A DNA stretch of 64,000 nt from Riptortus pedestris (Eukaryota > Arthropoda > Insecta > Hemiptera > Alydidae): positions 12,409,001 to 12,473,000 of the forward strand of contig CM032233.1 in NCBI GenBank assembly GCA_019009955.1, written 5' to 3'. The stretch's first letter is position 1; every line of letters begins with the position of its first letter. The notes under the pieces are model-generated. The model searched no databases. It had not been told where the DNA came from and saw only the letters and a list, made by a program, of their open reading frames with translations. A program made the position numbers and the translations under genes. This document shows, piece by piece, positions 20,966 to 31,908 of this stretch.

Positions 20966-21402
20966 CTGTTACCGCTTTAGCGCTCGCAATTTTTGTTCGA
21001 TCGTTATCAAACTCGATATTTAGGCGTTTTATATAAAAAGAAAGATTAAGTTCGTTAACCTCTGAACTCGGACCAGTGGGAAGGGGGGTTTAGAGGGGAA
21101 GATTTTCGAAAATTCAAAATATTTCCGTTACTATACGTTGGATCGAAAAATTGTATAGAATCAATCTTATTGCAAATTAAATTTACTATAAATATTGTTA
21201 TGTACATTTATTCTCTATCTTGAATGTTAACCGATATATTTGCATTTTTATTAAATCTGGGCGGATAACGGATGAGAGTGAGTTTCCCCGCCAAAAGCTA
21301 GGTCGGCCGTTTCCTTAACTGTTCGGCTCTCGTGAAATTTCTCTATTGTAAAACTTCACGTGGGAAATCTGCTTAGTTTAAGCAGCCTCTGCGTGACGGA
21401 CT
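20793..21402 (+). mobile_element. complete short R-family copy
   Basis: One of the cleanest full copies. AGCAGATTTCCCTAAAGGG, R1, (TA)n (20907-20962), R2 with AACTCGATATT and GGATCGAAAAATTGTATAG, then the alternative interior CGCCAAAAGCTAGGTCGGCC and GTTCGGCTCTCGTGAAATTT. It ends GGGAAATCTGCTTAG, a variant hairpin and GACGGACT. About 610 bp, of which ~55 is TA. Confidence 0.85.
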
Positions 21403-21467
21403 GTTATTTAAAGGAGTAGGTCATCCAGGGGCTGGGTAAACTAAGAAAATTTCTTCTTATGGAGTAA

Positions 21468-21800
21468 ACCCTCACTCCTACTCATGTCATATTAACAATA
21501 TTACATAATGAAACGCTTTATTCTAAGCTTTAATACCAAATATTGTTTAGAAGAGACCTTTATTATGCGAGATACATAGAAATTCGCTGTGTGATTACAT
21601 CATCAATTAAAATTGTACGTTCTAAAATTAAGATCTACTTTCTAAATGTTTATTTGACCTGTTTCATACTGTATATTTAACCGTTTCAGTCAACACTGAA
21701 TATCATATTCGATATGGGCAGAAATCGGGTGGGGGGGGGTGGATTGAATATTCAAAATATTTTCATTATTATGAATGGGATCGTAAAATGTAATTATTTA
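21468..21800 (+). repeat. R-family interior fragment
   Basis: TAAACCCTCACTCCTACTCA, TTAAATACCAAATATTGTTT variants and ATCATCAATTAAAATTGTACG. It shares the longer interior with 8295-8921. Confidence 0.6.
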
Positions 21801-21938
21801 TTTATACAGAAGGGCCCGCATCTTGGCGATTTGGCTCAAAGTTTCACAATGTAAAATGGAAACAAAATTATAGAAAAATAACAAAAAATTGTATAATTTT
21901 TTTTTTTTTTTTATAATATAATAATATAAAAGAACAAA

Positions 21939-22227
21939 AGTCCGTCACGGAGGTGCTGCGAAAACTAAGCAGATTTCCCACGTGAAGTTTTAAAATAGAG
22001 AAATTTCAGAATAGAGAGCCGAATAGTTACGGGAACGGCCCGAACTAGCTCTTGACGGAAACTCACGGCTAGACCCGAAGTTAGCCGATCTCATCTCAGA
22101 AGCTGAAAACAGAAAAATGGAAATATCTCGGTTAATATTCAAGATAAAGAATAAATGTACATGACATTATTTATAGTAAATATAATTTGCAATGAGATTG
22201 ATTCTATATACTTTTTCGATCCGACGT
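21939..22227 (-). repeat. R-family copy, truncated
   Basis: Starts AGTCCGTCACGGAGGTGCTG after an A run. Carries CGAACTAGCTCTTGACGGAAAC and ATCTCGGTTAATATTCAAG, and stops where a mariner-like end sequence begins. Confidence 0.75.
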
Positions 22228-23078
22228 ATAGTTGAAGACTTTTCCATTTAATGTTTTATCAAAAACATGTAGACTGATGATTTTTCACTTGAAGATACCG
22301 CACAGTTTTTTTACATGAAACATGTAGCTGGAAAAATGTATTCCTTTGAAAAAAAACCTTACTACATAATTAGTTTAAAATAAATTAATTCCAAGAACGT
22401 TTTTTTTATATTGAAGGTTTTTTTATTTTTATTATTATTTACGTCCACTTTATGCTACTAGGCTAATCGGGACGGGTTATCTACAGGTTACCACCCTTTT
22501 CTAGCCAGGGTGGGCCTAAGGAGTTTATTTAATGAGTCCGGCACTAAATAAATTTCTACTGTCCAGGGCGGGAATCGAACCCGCCACTAGGTCCACCAGG
22601 CGAGACTAAGGCCAACGCCTTAACTCGCACGGCCAACCTGAGCCCTGTTGATGTTTTTTGAAGAAAACATTTTTTTTTTTTTTTTATTCATTCAATAATA
22701 CGTTTGCGTTACTTCGTTTAAAATAGGTTTTTATTTCAGAATTCCTTTCCCCCAAGACTTGTTTCAAAGATAATTTTCTAGGCGGCAACTTTTATGTTGC
22801 AGCATTTTTCAATAAGACGTGCAGTTTCTGAAATAAAGATTTGTTCCTTTTTACGGTCGAAAGGGTATATAAACTTGTTTTAGAATTGATTTTCTACAAG
22901 AATTCGTACTAAAAAGTAGGACATTCCATTGGATATTCCAATGTTATGGTCGCTGGAGAAATACTGGGGAAGTTTACGAGGTAGAATATGGACTAAAAAA
23001 ATTCTTCAGGGGTCACAACTATGGCACACCAAGTCTCAACCTTTCATTTATACAATTGCAGATTTTAAAGTTATATAT
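22228..23078 (-). repeat. end fragment of a mariner-like element with SINE insertion
   Basis: Strongly similar to 48178-48707: GAAATGTATTCCTT, AAAATAAATTAATTC, TTTCTGAAATAAAGATTTG, TTGATTTTCTACAAGAA, ATGGACTAAAAAAATTCTTC and ACCAAGTCTCAACCTTTCAT. It is also the inverse of 45933-46165. A minus-strand SINE at 22425-22647 interrupts it. Confidence 0.75.
22425..22647 (-). repeat. tRNA-derived SINE
   Basis: Read on the minus strand it starts GGGCTCAGGTTGGCCGTGCG, an A-box-like region, and has the B-box GGTTCGATTCC (22569-22581 region). The body is GTAGAAATTTATTTAGTGCC, CCACCCTGGCTAGAAAAGGG, GTAACCTGTAGATAACCCG and GACGTAAATAATAAT, with an AAT-rich tail. Pol III boxes and a leucine/serine-tRNA-like head support a tRNA-derived SINE. 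It is the best-preserved copy here. Confidence 0.8.
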
Positions 23079-23219
23079 ATATATATACATACATAAATTT
23101 AACGATTATATTTAATAATAGTCTACAACAAGAAAAAATTAACTCTATATTACGGTTATTTTAACAAATATAATGTATCCAATATAGTTAAAAAAATAAT
23201 TTTGTACTACTATTTTTTT

Positions 23220-23971
23220 AGCAGATTTCCCTTAAGGGAAATCAGCTATTCAGGTCGTACTCATGATGCAATTTTCGAAAGATTTCCTCAAATGTCTATC
23301 GATCCAACCCAGGAGATGACGAAACTGAGGTCCGTTCAAAACTATATATATATTATATGCCTGTTAGCACTAACGGTCACAATTTTTGTTTAATCGTCAC
23401 CAAACGGTATTTAATCGTTTTATGTAAAAAGAAAGATCAGTTTCGTTAATGGCTGAAATCGGACCAGTCGGAGGGGGTTTAGAGGGGGGATTTCGCTAAT
23501 TCAAAATATCTCTGTTACTATACATCGGATCGAAAACCTGCATAGAACCAATCGTATTGCAAATTCAATTTACTATAAATATTGTTATATACATTTATCC
23601 TCTATCTTGAATACTAGTTAATCTCTAGCGGTCGCAATTTTTGTTTGATCGTTACCAAACTCGATATATAACGTGTTATGCAAAAAGACAGATCAGATGC
23701 CTGAAATCTGACAAGTGGAAGGAAAAAAAAATTCGAAATACTTGCGTTACTATACTTCGGATCAAAAAGTTGAATAAAATAAATCTTATTGCAAATTAAA
23801 TTTACTATAAATATTGTTCTATACATTTATTCTCTATCTAGAATATTACCCGAGATATTTGCATTTTTATTAAGTGTAATGGACGAGCTATGCTCGCTTC
23901 TAATCGTTCCCGCCGAAAGCAACTTTACTTGGGAAATCTGCTTAGTTTACGCAGCCCCTGCGTGGCGGACT
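23220..23971 (+). mobile_element. complete R-family copy
   Basis: AGCAGATTTCCCTTAAGGG to GCAGCCCCTGCGTGGCGGACT with T tracts both sides. The interior has two consecutive R2 starts (~23360 and ~23620), so part of the R2 block is duplicated. The alternative interior with CGCCGAAAGCAAC is present. Confidence 0.8.
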
Positions 23972-24704
23972 TTTATACATTTCTGTTCGAAATTGAGTAT
24001 ATTAACACAGTAATTTGCACTTTTTCGGTTTTAGCCTATAGTAAAATTCTAATTGTACGTATCCATTTTCACTTGAAGTAGCTCATTCACTATATAGCGA
24101 ATCATGCCCAGCATACATTTCAACTCCTGTTTACACAGGCTTCGCACTACGGAAGAAATAGGTAATAAATGGTGTGGCGAGTTGATGGATGATGTGAAAT
24201 TGGGAATTTAATCAGTGTGAATTTAATCGGTCCATATTTCGTCCGCACTTAGCTACTCACTGTAGTCCAGATCATTTCCTATCGCTGGCTAAATAGCGGA
24301 CACGATGGGAACAAAACACATTCCTTAGTAGCGGAGATCCAATCGAAGCCGCTAAGCTGCTTACAGAAAGGGCTGTTAGGAATGGAACATCCATGTACTC
24401 TGGGGGAAGAGGATGCTATGCACTACAATCAAAAAGGGGAGCGTGAAATCTTGGAACAAAGGAAAGAGATGAAAAGGAACCCTTGGTATGATGGCAGCAA
24501 AGCAACACTGCTACACAAAGAATAACTCCCAATACATATAATACATATTTCAAAAAAAAGGAAGTGGAATACAAATAGAGATTGCTTTATGGAAAGAAAG
24601 AAACATGTAGAATCTAAGGGAAGACACACCACCTCCTTGCCTCTACACTTCTCTTTCAAACTACTTACGTACTTTGAAGCTCTAGAAAACACTTAAGATC
24701 TATT
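23972..24704. other. no recognisable gene
   Basis: No open frame with family resemblance and no match to the other repeats that I can see. Confidence 0.4.
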
Positions 24705-25229
24705 AGCAGATTTCCCTTAGAGGAAATCGGTTATTGAGGTTGTGCTCATGACGCGATTTTCGAAACATTACCTCAAAAGCCATATATTCAACAAAAGAGA
24801 TGACAAAAAAAGTCCGTCACGCAAGGGCTGCGTAAAGTAAGCACATTTCCCACGTGAAGTTATACAATAGAGAAATCTCCATACGAGAGCCGAACATATA
24901 CGGAAATCGCCGAACTAGCTTTAGGCGGGAAGCTCATTCGCCCGTTATCCGCCCACGTTTAATGAAAATGCAAATATCTTGGGTAATATTCTAGATAGAG
25001 AATAAATGTATAGAACAATATTTATAGTAAATTTAATTTGCAATAAGATTGATTCTATACAACTTTTTGATCCGACGTTAGTAACGGAAGTATTTCGAAT
25101 TTTTTTGTTGCCTCCCACTTGTCAGATTTCAGGCATTAACGATCTTGATCTGTCTTTTTGCATAAAACGTTTAAATATCGAGTTTGGTAACGATCAAACA
25201 AAAATTGCGACCACTAGAGATTAACAGAC

Positions 25230-25268
<39 letters not shown>

Positions 25269-25731
25269 CGAACGGACCTCATTTTCGTCATCTCCTGGGT
25301 AGGATCGATGGGCATTTGAAGAAATGTTTCGAAAATCGCGTCATGAGTACGACCTCAATAGCTGATTTTACTTAAGGGAAATCTGCTAAAAATGAGGTCC
25401 CTTCAATACCAAACTCTATATTTAGACGCTTTATGTAAAAATAATGGTCAAGTTCGTTAACGGCTGATATCGGAGCGAGAGGTTGCACATAATTAATATC
25501 ATTGCAAATTAAGTTACCTATAATTGTTGTTACATAAATTCTTCATTCCAAATATATCACAAAATATTTGATTTTTTTAATTTTCAGTCTTCAATAAACA
25601 CCCCTTCTTTGTCATTACACGTTCTGAATAAGTACACATGTCAAGAGCCGTCTTATTTCAAGCTGAAATACCAAATATTATGTTCAACGAATCGTTCCTT
25701 GATAAGATACATGTATCACTGCGTGACGGAC
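24705..25731 (+). mobile_element. R-family copy hosting another R copy
   Basis: R1 begins AGCAGATTTCCCTTAGAGG and is cut after GAGATGACAAAA. It resumes at 25388 as AAAATGAGGTCCCTTCAATAC and continues through R2 to CACTGCGTGACGGAC. The inserted copy is 24811-25387. Confidence 0.8.
24811..25387 (-). mobile_element. R-family copy inserted in R1 of another copy
   Basis: Complete reverse copy, AGTCCGTCACGCAAGGGCTG to AAGGGAAATCTGCT, flanked by AAAA on both sides. (TA)n at 25232-25263. Interior of the short type (GCTTTAGGCGGGAAGCTCATT). Confidence 0.85.
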
Positions 25732-25787
25732 ATTCCATTATTTTAGCGACACATTGATTTGTACACTGTTGTTTTCGAAGGGCTTTT

Positions 25788-25905
25788 AGCAGATTTCCCT
25801 TAAGGGAAATGAACTATTGAGGTCGTACTCGTGACGCGATTTTCGAAAAATTTCTTCAAATGTTCATCGATCGTACCCAGGACATGACGAAAATGAGGTC
25901 CGTTC

Positions 25906-25953
<48 letters not shown>

Positions 25954-26126
25954 GTTTACGCTCTCACGCGATTATTAAACGTTTTATTTAAAAATAATGA
26001 TCAATTTCGTTTATGGCTGAAATCGGACCAATCGCTATACATCGGATCGAAAACTTGTATAGCGTCAATCTTATTGAAAATTAAATTGACTATAAATATT
26101 GGTGTATACATTTATTCTTTCTCTTG

Positions 26127-26188
<62 letters not shown>

Positions 26189-26605
26189 CTGATAACGCAC
26201 TAGCGGGCGCAATTTTTATTTGATCGTTACCAAACTCGACATTTCGACGTTTTGTGCAAAAAGGCAGATCAAGTTAGTTAATGGCTGAAATCGGACCAGT
26301 GGGAGGGGGGGGGGGTTAGAGGTGGGGATTTTCGAAAATTCGAAATATCTCCGTTACCATACGTCGGATCAAAAATAGTATAGAACCAATCTTATTGCAA
26401 ATTAAATCTACTATAAATATTGTCTCATTCATTTATTTTCTATCTTGAATATTAACCGAGATATTTGCAGTTTTATTAAATGTGGCCCGATAACGGATGA
26501 GTGAGTTTCCTGCCAAAAGCTAGTTCGGTCGTAACGGAGATTTCTCTATTGTATAACTTCACGTGGGAAATCTGCTTAGTTTACGCAGCCCCTGCGTGGC
26601 GGACT
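25788..26605 (+). mobile_element. R-family copy with duplicated core
   Basis: AGCAGATTTCCCTTAAGGG to CTGCGTGGCGGACT, flanked by TTTT both sides. It has two (TA)n tracts (25911-25951 and 26131-26184), each followed by an R2 start, so the core is doubled. Confidence 0.8.
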
Positions 26606-26660
26606 TTTTACAATAGAGGATATAAGCATGGATGGGATCAGTAGAGTGTTATTCCAGCTA

Positions 26661-26703
26661 GTGAGAAATCTGCTTAGTTTACGCAGCCCCTGCGTGGCGG
26701 ACT
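26661..26703 (+). repeat. solo R-family 3' end
   Basis: GAGAAATCTGCTTAGTTTAC, the terminal hairpin and GTGGCGGAC, only ~60 bp after the previous copy's end and without any R interior. Similar isolated ends lie at 43098-43139 (plus) and 49504-49530 (minus). Confidence 0.75.
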
Positions 26704-26704
26704 T

Positions 26705-27128
26705 TCTATAATATTAGCGGCACTTTGACGTGTGATCGGATGGGAGTAGGATAAATATGGAAGAGCATCACATGAGGATGACTGCAGGAATGGAGAGGAT
26801 CTGCCTCTGGAGCCTCCTATTCCATCATAATGAGATGCCCGCCTAAAAATGCAAATCCCTCCCAGAGATGGGCCCCAGCTCACTCTAATATACGCCCATT
26901 AAGACCAACCGTAAATGCAACCATAATTCCTTTCAGTATTTTGTAATTCAAATGGGATAAAGTGTTTCAAGGTACAACATATAACATTTATGGTTCCTCA
27001 GACCGCTCCAGGGTCGTTTGCGTGGCTATAATAGATGGACTTTGGATATTACGATTGAAAAATAATCATCGTACTGTCTTTAGCACACAAGTGCTCAGTA
27101 AAAGTGACTGAATGAAATTCCATTTTAT
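26705..27128. other. no recognisable gene
   Basis: Unassigned sequence. A short minus-strand open frame near 26674-26883 overlaps the R end and shows no family resemblance. Confidence 0.4.
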
Positions 27129-27261
27129 TAGCAGATTTTCCTCAAGGGGAATCAGCTATTGAGGTCGTACTCATGACGCGATTTTCGAAATTTTTCTTCA
27201 AATGTCCTTCGATCCTACCCAGGAGATGACGAAAATGAGGTCCATTCAAAACTGTATATAT

Positions 27262-27316
<55 letters not shown>

Positions 27317-27704
27317 TAGTCTGTTACCGCTCTAGCGGTCGCAATTATTGTTTAATCGTTACCAAACTCGATATTTAGTCGTTGTATGTAAAAAGAAATA
27401 GGTCAGGACCAAAGGTCAGATCGAAAAATTGTACAAATCCAATCTTATTGTAAATTAAATTTACTGTAAATATTGTTATATACATTTATTCACTGTCTTG
27501 AATACTAACCCAGAAATTTGTATTTTTCAGTTTTCAGCCATCAGCAAACCGCCACTTCCACTCATGTTACACAATCAATACTCTGCTACATAGTAAATCA
27601 CATTTTTCGAAGCTTAAATACCGAAAATTGTATTTAAGAGACCTTTATTATAGGACATACATGCCAATATGTTCTGGTGACCCCCCCCCCCTTCCCCGTC
27701 TTAA

Positions 27705-28815
27705 CCCTAGAATCGTCACCTGCTTTTCAGTTACATTGTCCGTCACGTCGGGTCATTTTGACTCGAATTAACAAAAGAATTAATGAGGTGTAAAAATTAT
27801 CATTACAAAATACCATTGACATTTTTTTTAATAAGATATGTTTATTTTTTTAATATGTAATCAAAAATTGGAATAAAACAAAACTTAAATCTATAAAACA
27901 TATTTACAAAAAATGTACTTAGTCACCTCGGGCCGCGTGTGACCCATTACAAAAGTATCCCAAAAACATATAAAGATTAATGTACCACTTTTTCAAAATA
28001 CAAATACCATTAAAATATATTTTTTGTGTAAAGGAAAAAATTAATTAAATGAACAAACAATTATATTAGTGACAAATAAGATGCGAAGACCTGTGGTCAA
28101 TCGATTTCATTGATTTTTTGAGATGCAATCAAAGTCAAATATTTGAAACATGATTATGTTATTTGTCATTTTTACATTGATCACAAATATTAAATAAATG
28201 ATTTCTACAAATATTGTTATTACATTCACAGAAAAGCCCAAAGTATTTCGAGTCTTCGGTGCTAGGACAGATATAGCACCTCTTTTGTTTTAGGGATTTG
28301 GAGTTAGTGTTAGGAGCATCAAGAGAAAGTACAGCAATAACATTTTTCCTACATAAAATTTTATTTTAGTTTTTAGAGGTTTTGGAATAACGGGGCACTG
28401 AGAGCGCTTGATAATAGAGCATTGTATCAATTGGTGAACCAAATTGCTTAGGAAAATTCTCCTTTCTAGCTAAAAATCGATTGCATCATCAGTGAAAAAC
28501 AGCGAAAATGAGGATATTTCATTTTCTGTTCACCTCGCAATTCCAGTCTCCTCGGGTCAAACCTCTGAGACACTAATTACAAAAGAAGTCACCTCGGGTC
28601 AGTCTTCAAAAGTACCACTTACGCAAATTGTCACCTCGGGTCAAAATGAGCTTTTAGATGGGAAATATTCAACTATACACCACGTGGCCACTGGCAACTT
28701 AATCAGAATATCAAAAAAATCAAAGTGTAAAAACCTCAATTGAATATCCTTGCTAAATAATTAAGAAACCAATTTTTAAAAACAACTCGGATGACCCGAG
28801 GTGACGACTCTAGGG
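27705..28815 (-). mobile_element. piggyBac element, internally deleted
   Basis: Flanked by TTAA at 27701-27704 and 28816-28819. The ends are CCCTAGAATCGTCACCT and AGGTGACGACTCTAGGG, matching the CCCTAGAAA-type termini of piggyBac. The motif CACCTCGGGTCA or a close variant recurs near 27716, 27751, 27922, 28548, 28590, 28630 and (inverted) 28790. It encodes only a transposase C-terminus on the minus strand. Confidence 0.9.
28159..28382 (-). pseudogene. piggyBac transposase cysteine-rich C-terminus
   Basis: Minus-strand frame ending in TAA at 28159-28161. It contains KRCYICPSTEDSK, then CEC, CRNH and CDQCKNDK at the end: a C-x2-C, C-x-C, C-x3-H, C-x2-C series like the C-terminal cysteine-rich domain of piggyBac transposases, which binds the element ends. 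The DDE catalytic core is absent. The position inside a TTAA-flanked element with CCCTAGAA ends supports the identity. Confidence 0.75.
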
Positions 28816-29358
28816 TTAAGGTTTTGGACTACTAAAATTTGACTAATTGAGATAACAATTGTTCTGAATCATTATTAATTGCAGTACTAGATATAGTAAA
28901 TACTTCTCAATAAAATTAATATGTTATATTCTGATACATTTCAGTAATTGTTTTTCTTTCCGTTTGTTTACATTTCTAACCTAACGCTTCCTGTCGGCAG
29001 GTTATTGAAATTGGATGAAACATTTCTTATTTCCGTTTGTATTTATTCGCGGTGGTGTTTTGTTACCAGTATGTAGATTTATCTATTACTAAACTTTACG
29101 AGTGAAATCTGCTTAGTTTACGCAGCCCCTGCGTGACGGACTTTTTTAATATACATAATGGATTTCAGCAATTTTTATTTGACTTCTATAAAACTTAATA
29201 TATAAATATTTTATGTAAACTGACTAGATTTCTCAAGTGCTGGTATATCACACTTGTGATCTCATCTCACAACATATTCTGTATTTCTATGTAAGAAAAA
29301 GGAGTAGAAGGGGGGGGGAGTGTACTGAAGGCTGAAAACCACTGCGTGGTGGACTTTT

Positions 29359-29658
29359 AGCAGATTTCCTTTAGGGGAATTCAGGTATTGATGAACTCGT
29401 GACGCGATTTTCGAAAAATTTCTTAAAATGAACTTTGATCCTACCCAGGGGATAACGAAAATAAGGTCCGGTCATGTATAAAATATATATTTATGTCTGT
29501 TGCTGCTCTAGCGGTCGCAATTTTTTTTTATAGTTGCTAAACTCGATATTTAATCGTTTCATGTAAAAAGAAAGATCTTGTTCGTTAATAGCAATCTTGG
29601 GGCTTTTTAGGAAATTTACTGGACATTAAAACGGTTTTGAAATCATTTCTCAATATAT
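29359..29658 (+). repeat. R-family copy, truncated
   Basis: AGCAGATTTCCTTTAGGGG, R1, short TA, R2 start (GCTCTAGCGGTCGCAATTTT). It breaks off near 29600 and runs into the start of the next, reverse copy. Confidence 0.75.
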
Positions 29659-29661
29659 AAA

Positions 29662-31325
29662 AGTCCGTCACGCAGGGGCTGCGTAAACTAACCAGATTTC
29701 CCACGTGAAGTAGTACAATAGATAAATCTCCATATTGGTAACACTTATCACCACCGTGAACAATGCGTGAATAAATGCAAACGGTAATTAGAAATATTTC
29801 AGTTAGTTTTAATAACCTTCCAGCAGAAAGTGTCTGGATCGTAAACAAACAGGACTTCCAACCTCTCAGATCTGAATAGATAGGAAGATATATTTTTCAA
29901 CGGAAACAAAAACAATTACAGAAATATATCTGAAAATAACATATTAATTTTATTGAAAACTATTTACTACATATAGTGCTGTAATTTACAATGAATCAGA
30001 ATAATTTTTATCTCAATCACTGAAATTCTAGTAGTCCAAGAATTAAAAGTTCAAGTCAATATATTTTCATGTACCCCAAATAATAAAGGTCTCTTGAACA
30101 CTTTGAATATATTTAAGCTTCGAATAAAGTGATTTAGTATATAACAGAGTATTGTTTATGTGATATGAGCAGAAGTGGGGGTTTGCTGAAGCATGTAAAC
30201 TGAAAAATTCAAATATTTTGGTTAATATACACAATAGAGAATAAATGTATATGACAATATTTATAGTATATTGATCCGACGTATAGTAACGAGGATGTTT
30301 CGAATTTTCGAAAATTCTTCTATAAACAGCCCCTCCCACTTGTTAGATTTCAGCCGTTAACGAAATGGATCTTTACTTTTTTATAAAACGTCTAAATATC
30401 GCGTTTGTTAAAGATCAAACAAAAATTGCGACAGCTTGAGCGTAAATAGATATATAATTCTTAACTGGTCTCATTTTAGCAGATTTCCCTTAAGGGAAAT
30501 CAGCTATTGAGGTCGTACTCATGATGCGAGTTTCGAAAAATTTCTTCAAATGTCCATCGATCCTACCCAGGAGATGACGAAAATGAGGTCCGTTCAAAAT
30601 TATATATATATATATATATAATATATATATATAATATATATATTATATATATTATATATATATATATATTTGTCTGTTAACGCTCTAGCGGTCGCAATTC
30701 TTATTTGATCTTTACCAAACTCGGAATTTAATCGTTTTATGTAAAAAGGAAGATCAAGTTCGTTAATGGCTGAAATCGGGCCAGAGGGAGGGGGGGGGGT
30801 TTAGAGGGGGGATTTTTGAAAATTCAAAATATCTCCGTTATTATGCGTCGAATCGAAAAATTGTATAGAATAAATCTTATTGCAAATTAAATTTACTATA
30901 AATATTGTTCTAGACATTTATTCTGTATCTTGATTATTAACCGAGATATTTGCATTTGTATTCTGCGTGTGGTCACCAGGCTATGTTCGGACTTTCCGCC
31001 GAGAGCTCTGGTGGCCGTTTCTATAACTATTCGTCCCTCGTGAATAGGTTTAGATGTTAGGTCAACTGTTTGGGGCTAGAAACTACTGGGTTATTACGCC
31101 CTAAATAATGTTTTAGGTTTAGAGGTTTCTTACTACTATAGTTGTTATTAGGCAGATTTCTCTATTGTAAAACTTCACGTGGGAAATCTGCTTAGTTTAC
31201 GCAGCCCCTGCGTGACGGACTTTTTCGTCATCTCCTGGGTAGAATCGAAGGACATTTGAGGAAAGGTTTTGGAAATCGCGTCAGGAGTAACCTCATTAGA
31301 TGATTTTCCTTAAGGGAAATCTGTT
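29662..31325 (-). mobile_element. R-family copy hosting a forward R copy
   Basis: Starts AGTCCGTCACGCAGGGGCTG. The long interior runs to ACTGGTCTCATTTT at 30477 and resumes at 31222 with TTTTCGTCATCTCCTGGGTA, ending AAGGGAAATCTGTT. The inserted copy is 30478-31221. Confidence 0.8.
30478..31221 (+). mobile_element. R-family copy inserted in R1 of another copy
   Basis: AGCAGATTTCCCTTAAGGG to GCGTGACGGACT with TTTT on both sides. The (TA)n at 30599-30669 includes AATAT interruptions. An extra ~110 bp (TTAGATGTTAGGTCAACTG...GTTATTAGGCAG) lies within the alternative interior. Confidence 0.85.
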
Positions 31326-31762
31326 AAATACATGAGGACCTTAATATTCAGATTATATTATATATATAGAATTTGTTTGTGTTTGTGTGTGCTTATATAT
31401 TGTATCTGTGGCTGAGCATAGGTGCTTGTATCTGGGATCTGTGTGTGGGACATGATAGGTGCTATTGGAGCTGGAGTAATTGAGGGGTGGAGTGTGCGAG
31501 TGGTTGGCTAGCCACACTGCGGTCAGCCCTCACCAACGCCATTCTAAGCACAATCCTATTCCCATTAGTTCATCAAGGATTTGACTCGGCCTGCGAGTGA
31601 TTAGCCTGAATTGAATCACACTTCTTTCCAAAATGGATGTTTAGGTACTTGCCGATTGAAAACATATCACCCGCAAATTTATTTCCATGGCCATGATATA
31701 TGGCATTGTTTACGAATATCCACGGTGATAAATTCCAGCTCCAGGAAAACGGGCAATAATTT

Positions 31763-31908
31763 AGCAGATTTCCCTTAAGGAAAATCAGCAATTGAGGTTG
31801 TACTCATGACAGAATTTTTGACAAAAATTGATATCCGTTCATAACAGTAAGTATGTATGTATGTATGTATGTATGTATGTATGTATGTATGTGTATATAT
31901 ATATATAT
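31763..31908 (+). repeat. R1 block and (ATGT)n/(TA)n
   Basis: AGCAGATTTCCCTTAAGGAA, a decayed R1, then (GTAT)n from ~31850 and a short (TA)n to 31908, at whose edge the retrotransposon fragment begins. Confidence 0.75.

Larger units (their letters stand above)
27130..29142 (+). mobile_element. full-length R-family copy hosting piggyBac
   Basis: AGCAGATTTTCCTCAAGGGG, R1, (TA)n/(GT)n (27251-27312), R2, the long interior, a 1.1-kb piggyBac element, then AATTGAGATAACAATTGTTC, CCGTTTGTATTTATTC and the intact terminal hairpin with GACGGACT. Without the piggyBac it is about 900 bp, the long form of the family. Confidence 0.85.

Noticed and set aside
20793..21402. Classical Helitron (TC...CTRR, A^T insertion)
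   Set aside because: On the reverse strand the end can be read CTAA next to a palindrome, but the start and the AAAA/TTTT flanks do not fit A^T insertion; Helentron/HINE-like ends fit better.
22425..22647. Functional tRNA gene
   Set aside because: Has A- and B-box-like sequence but no credible cloverleaf, and is joined to a repeated body and AAT tail; a SINE fits better.
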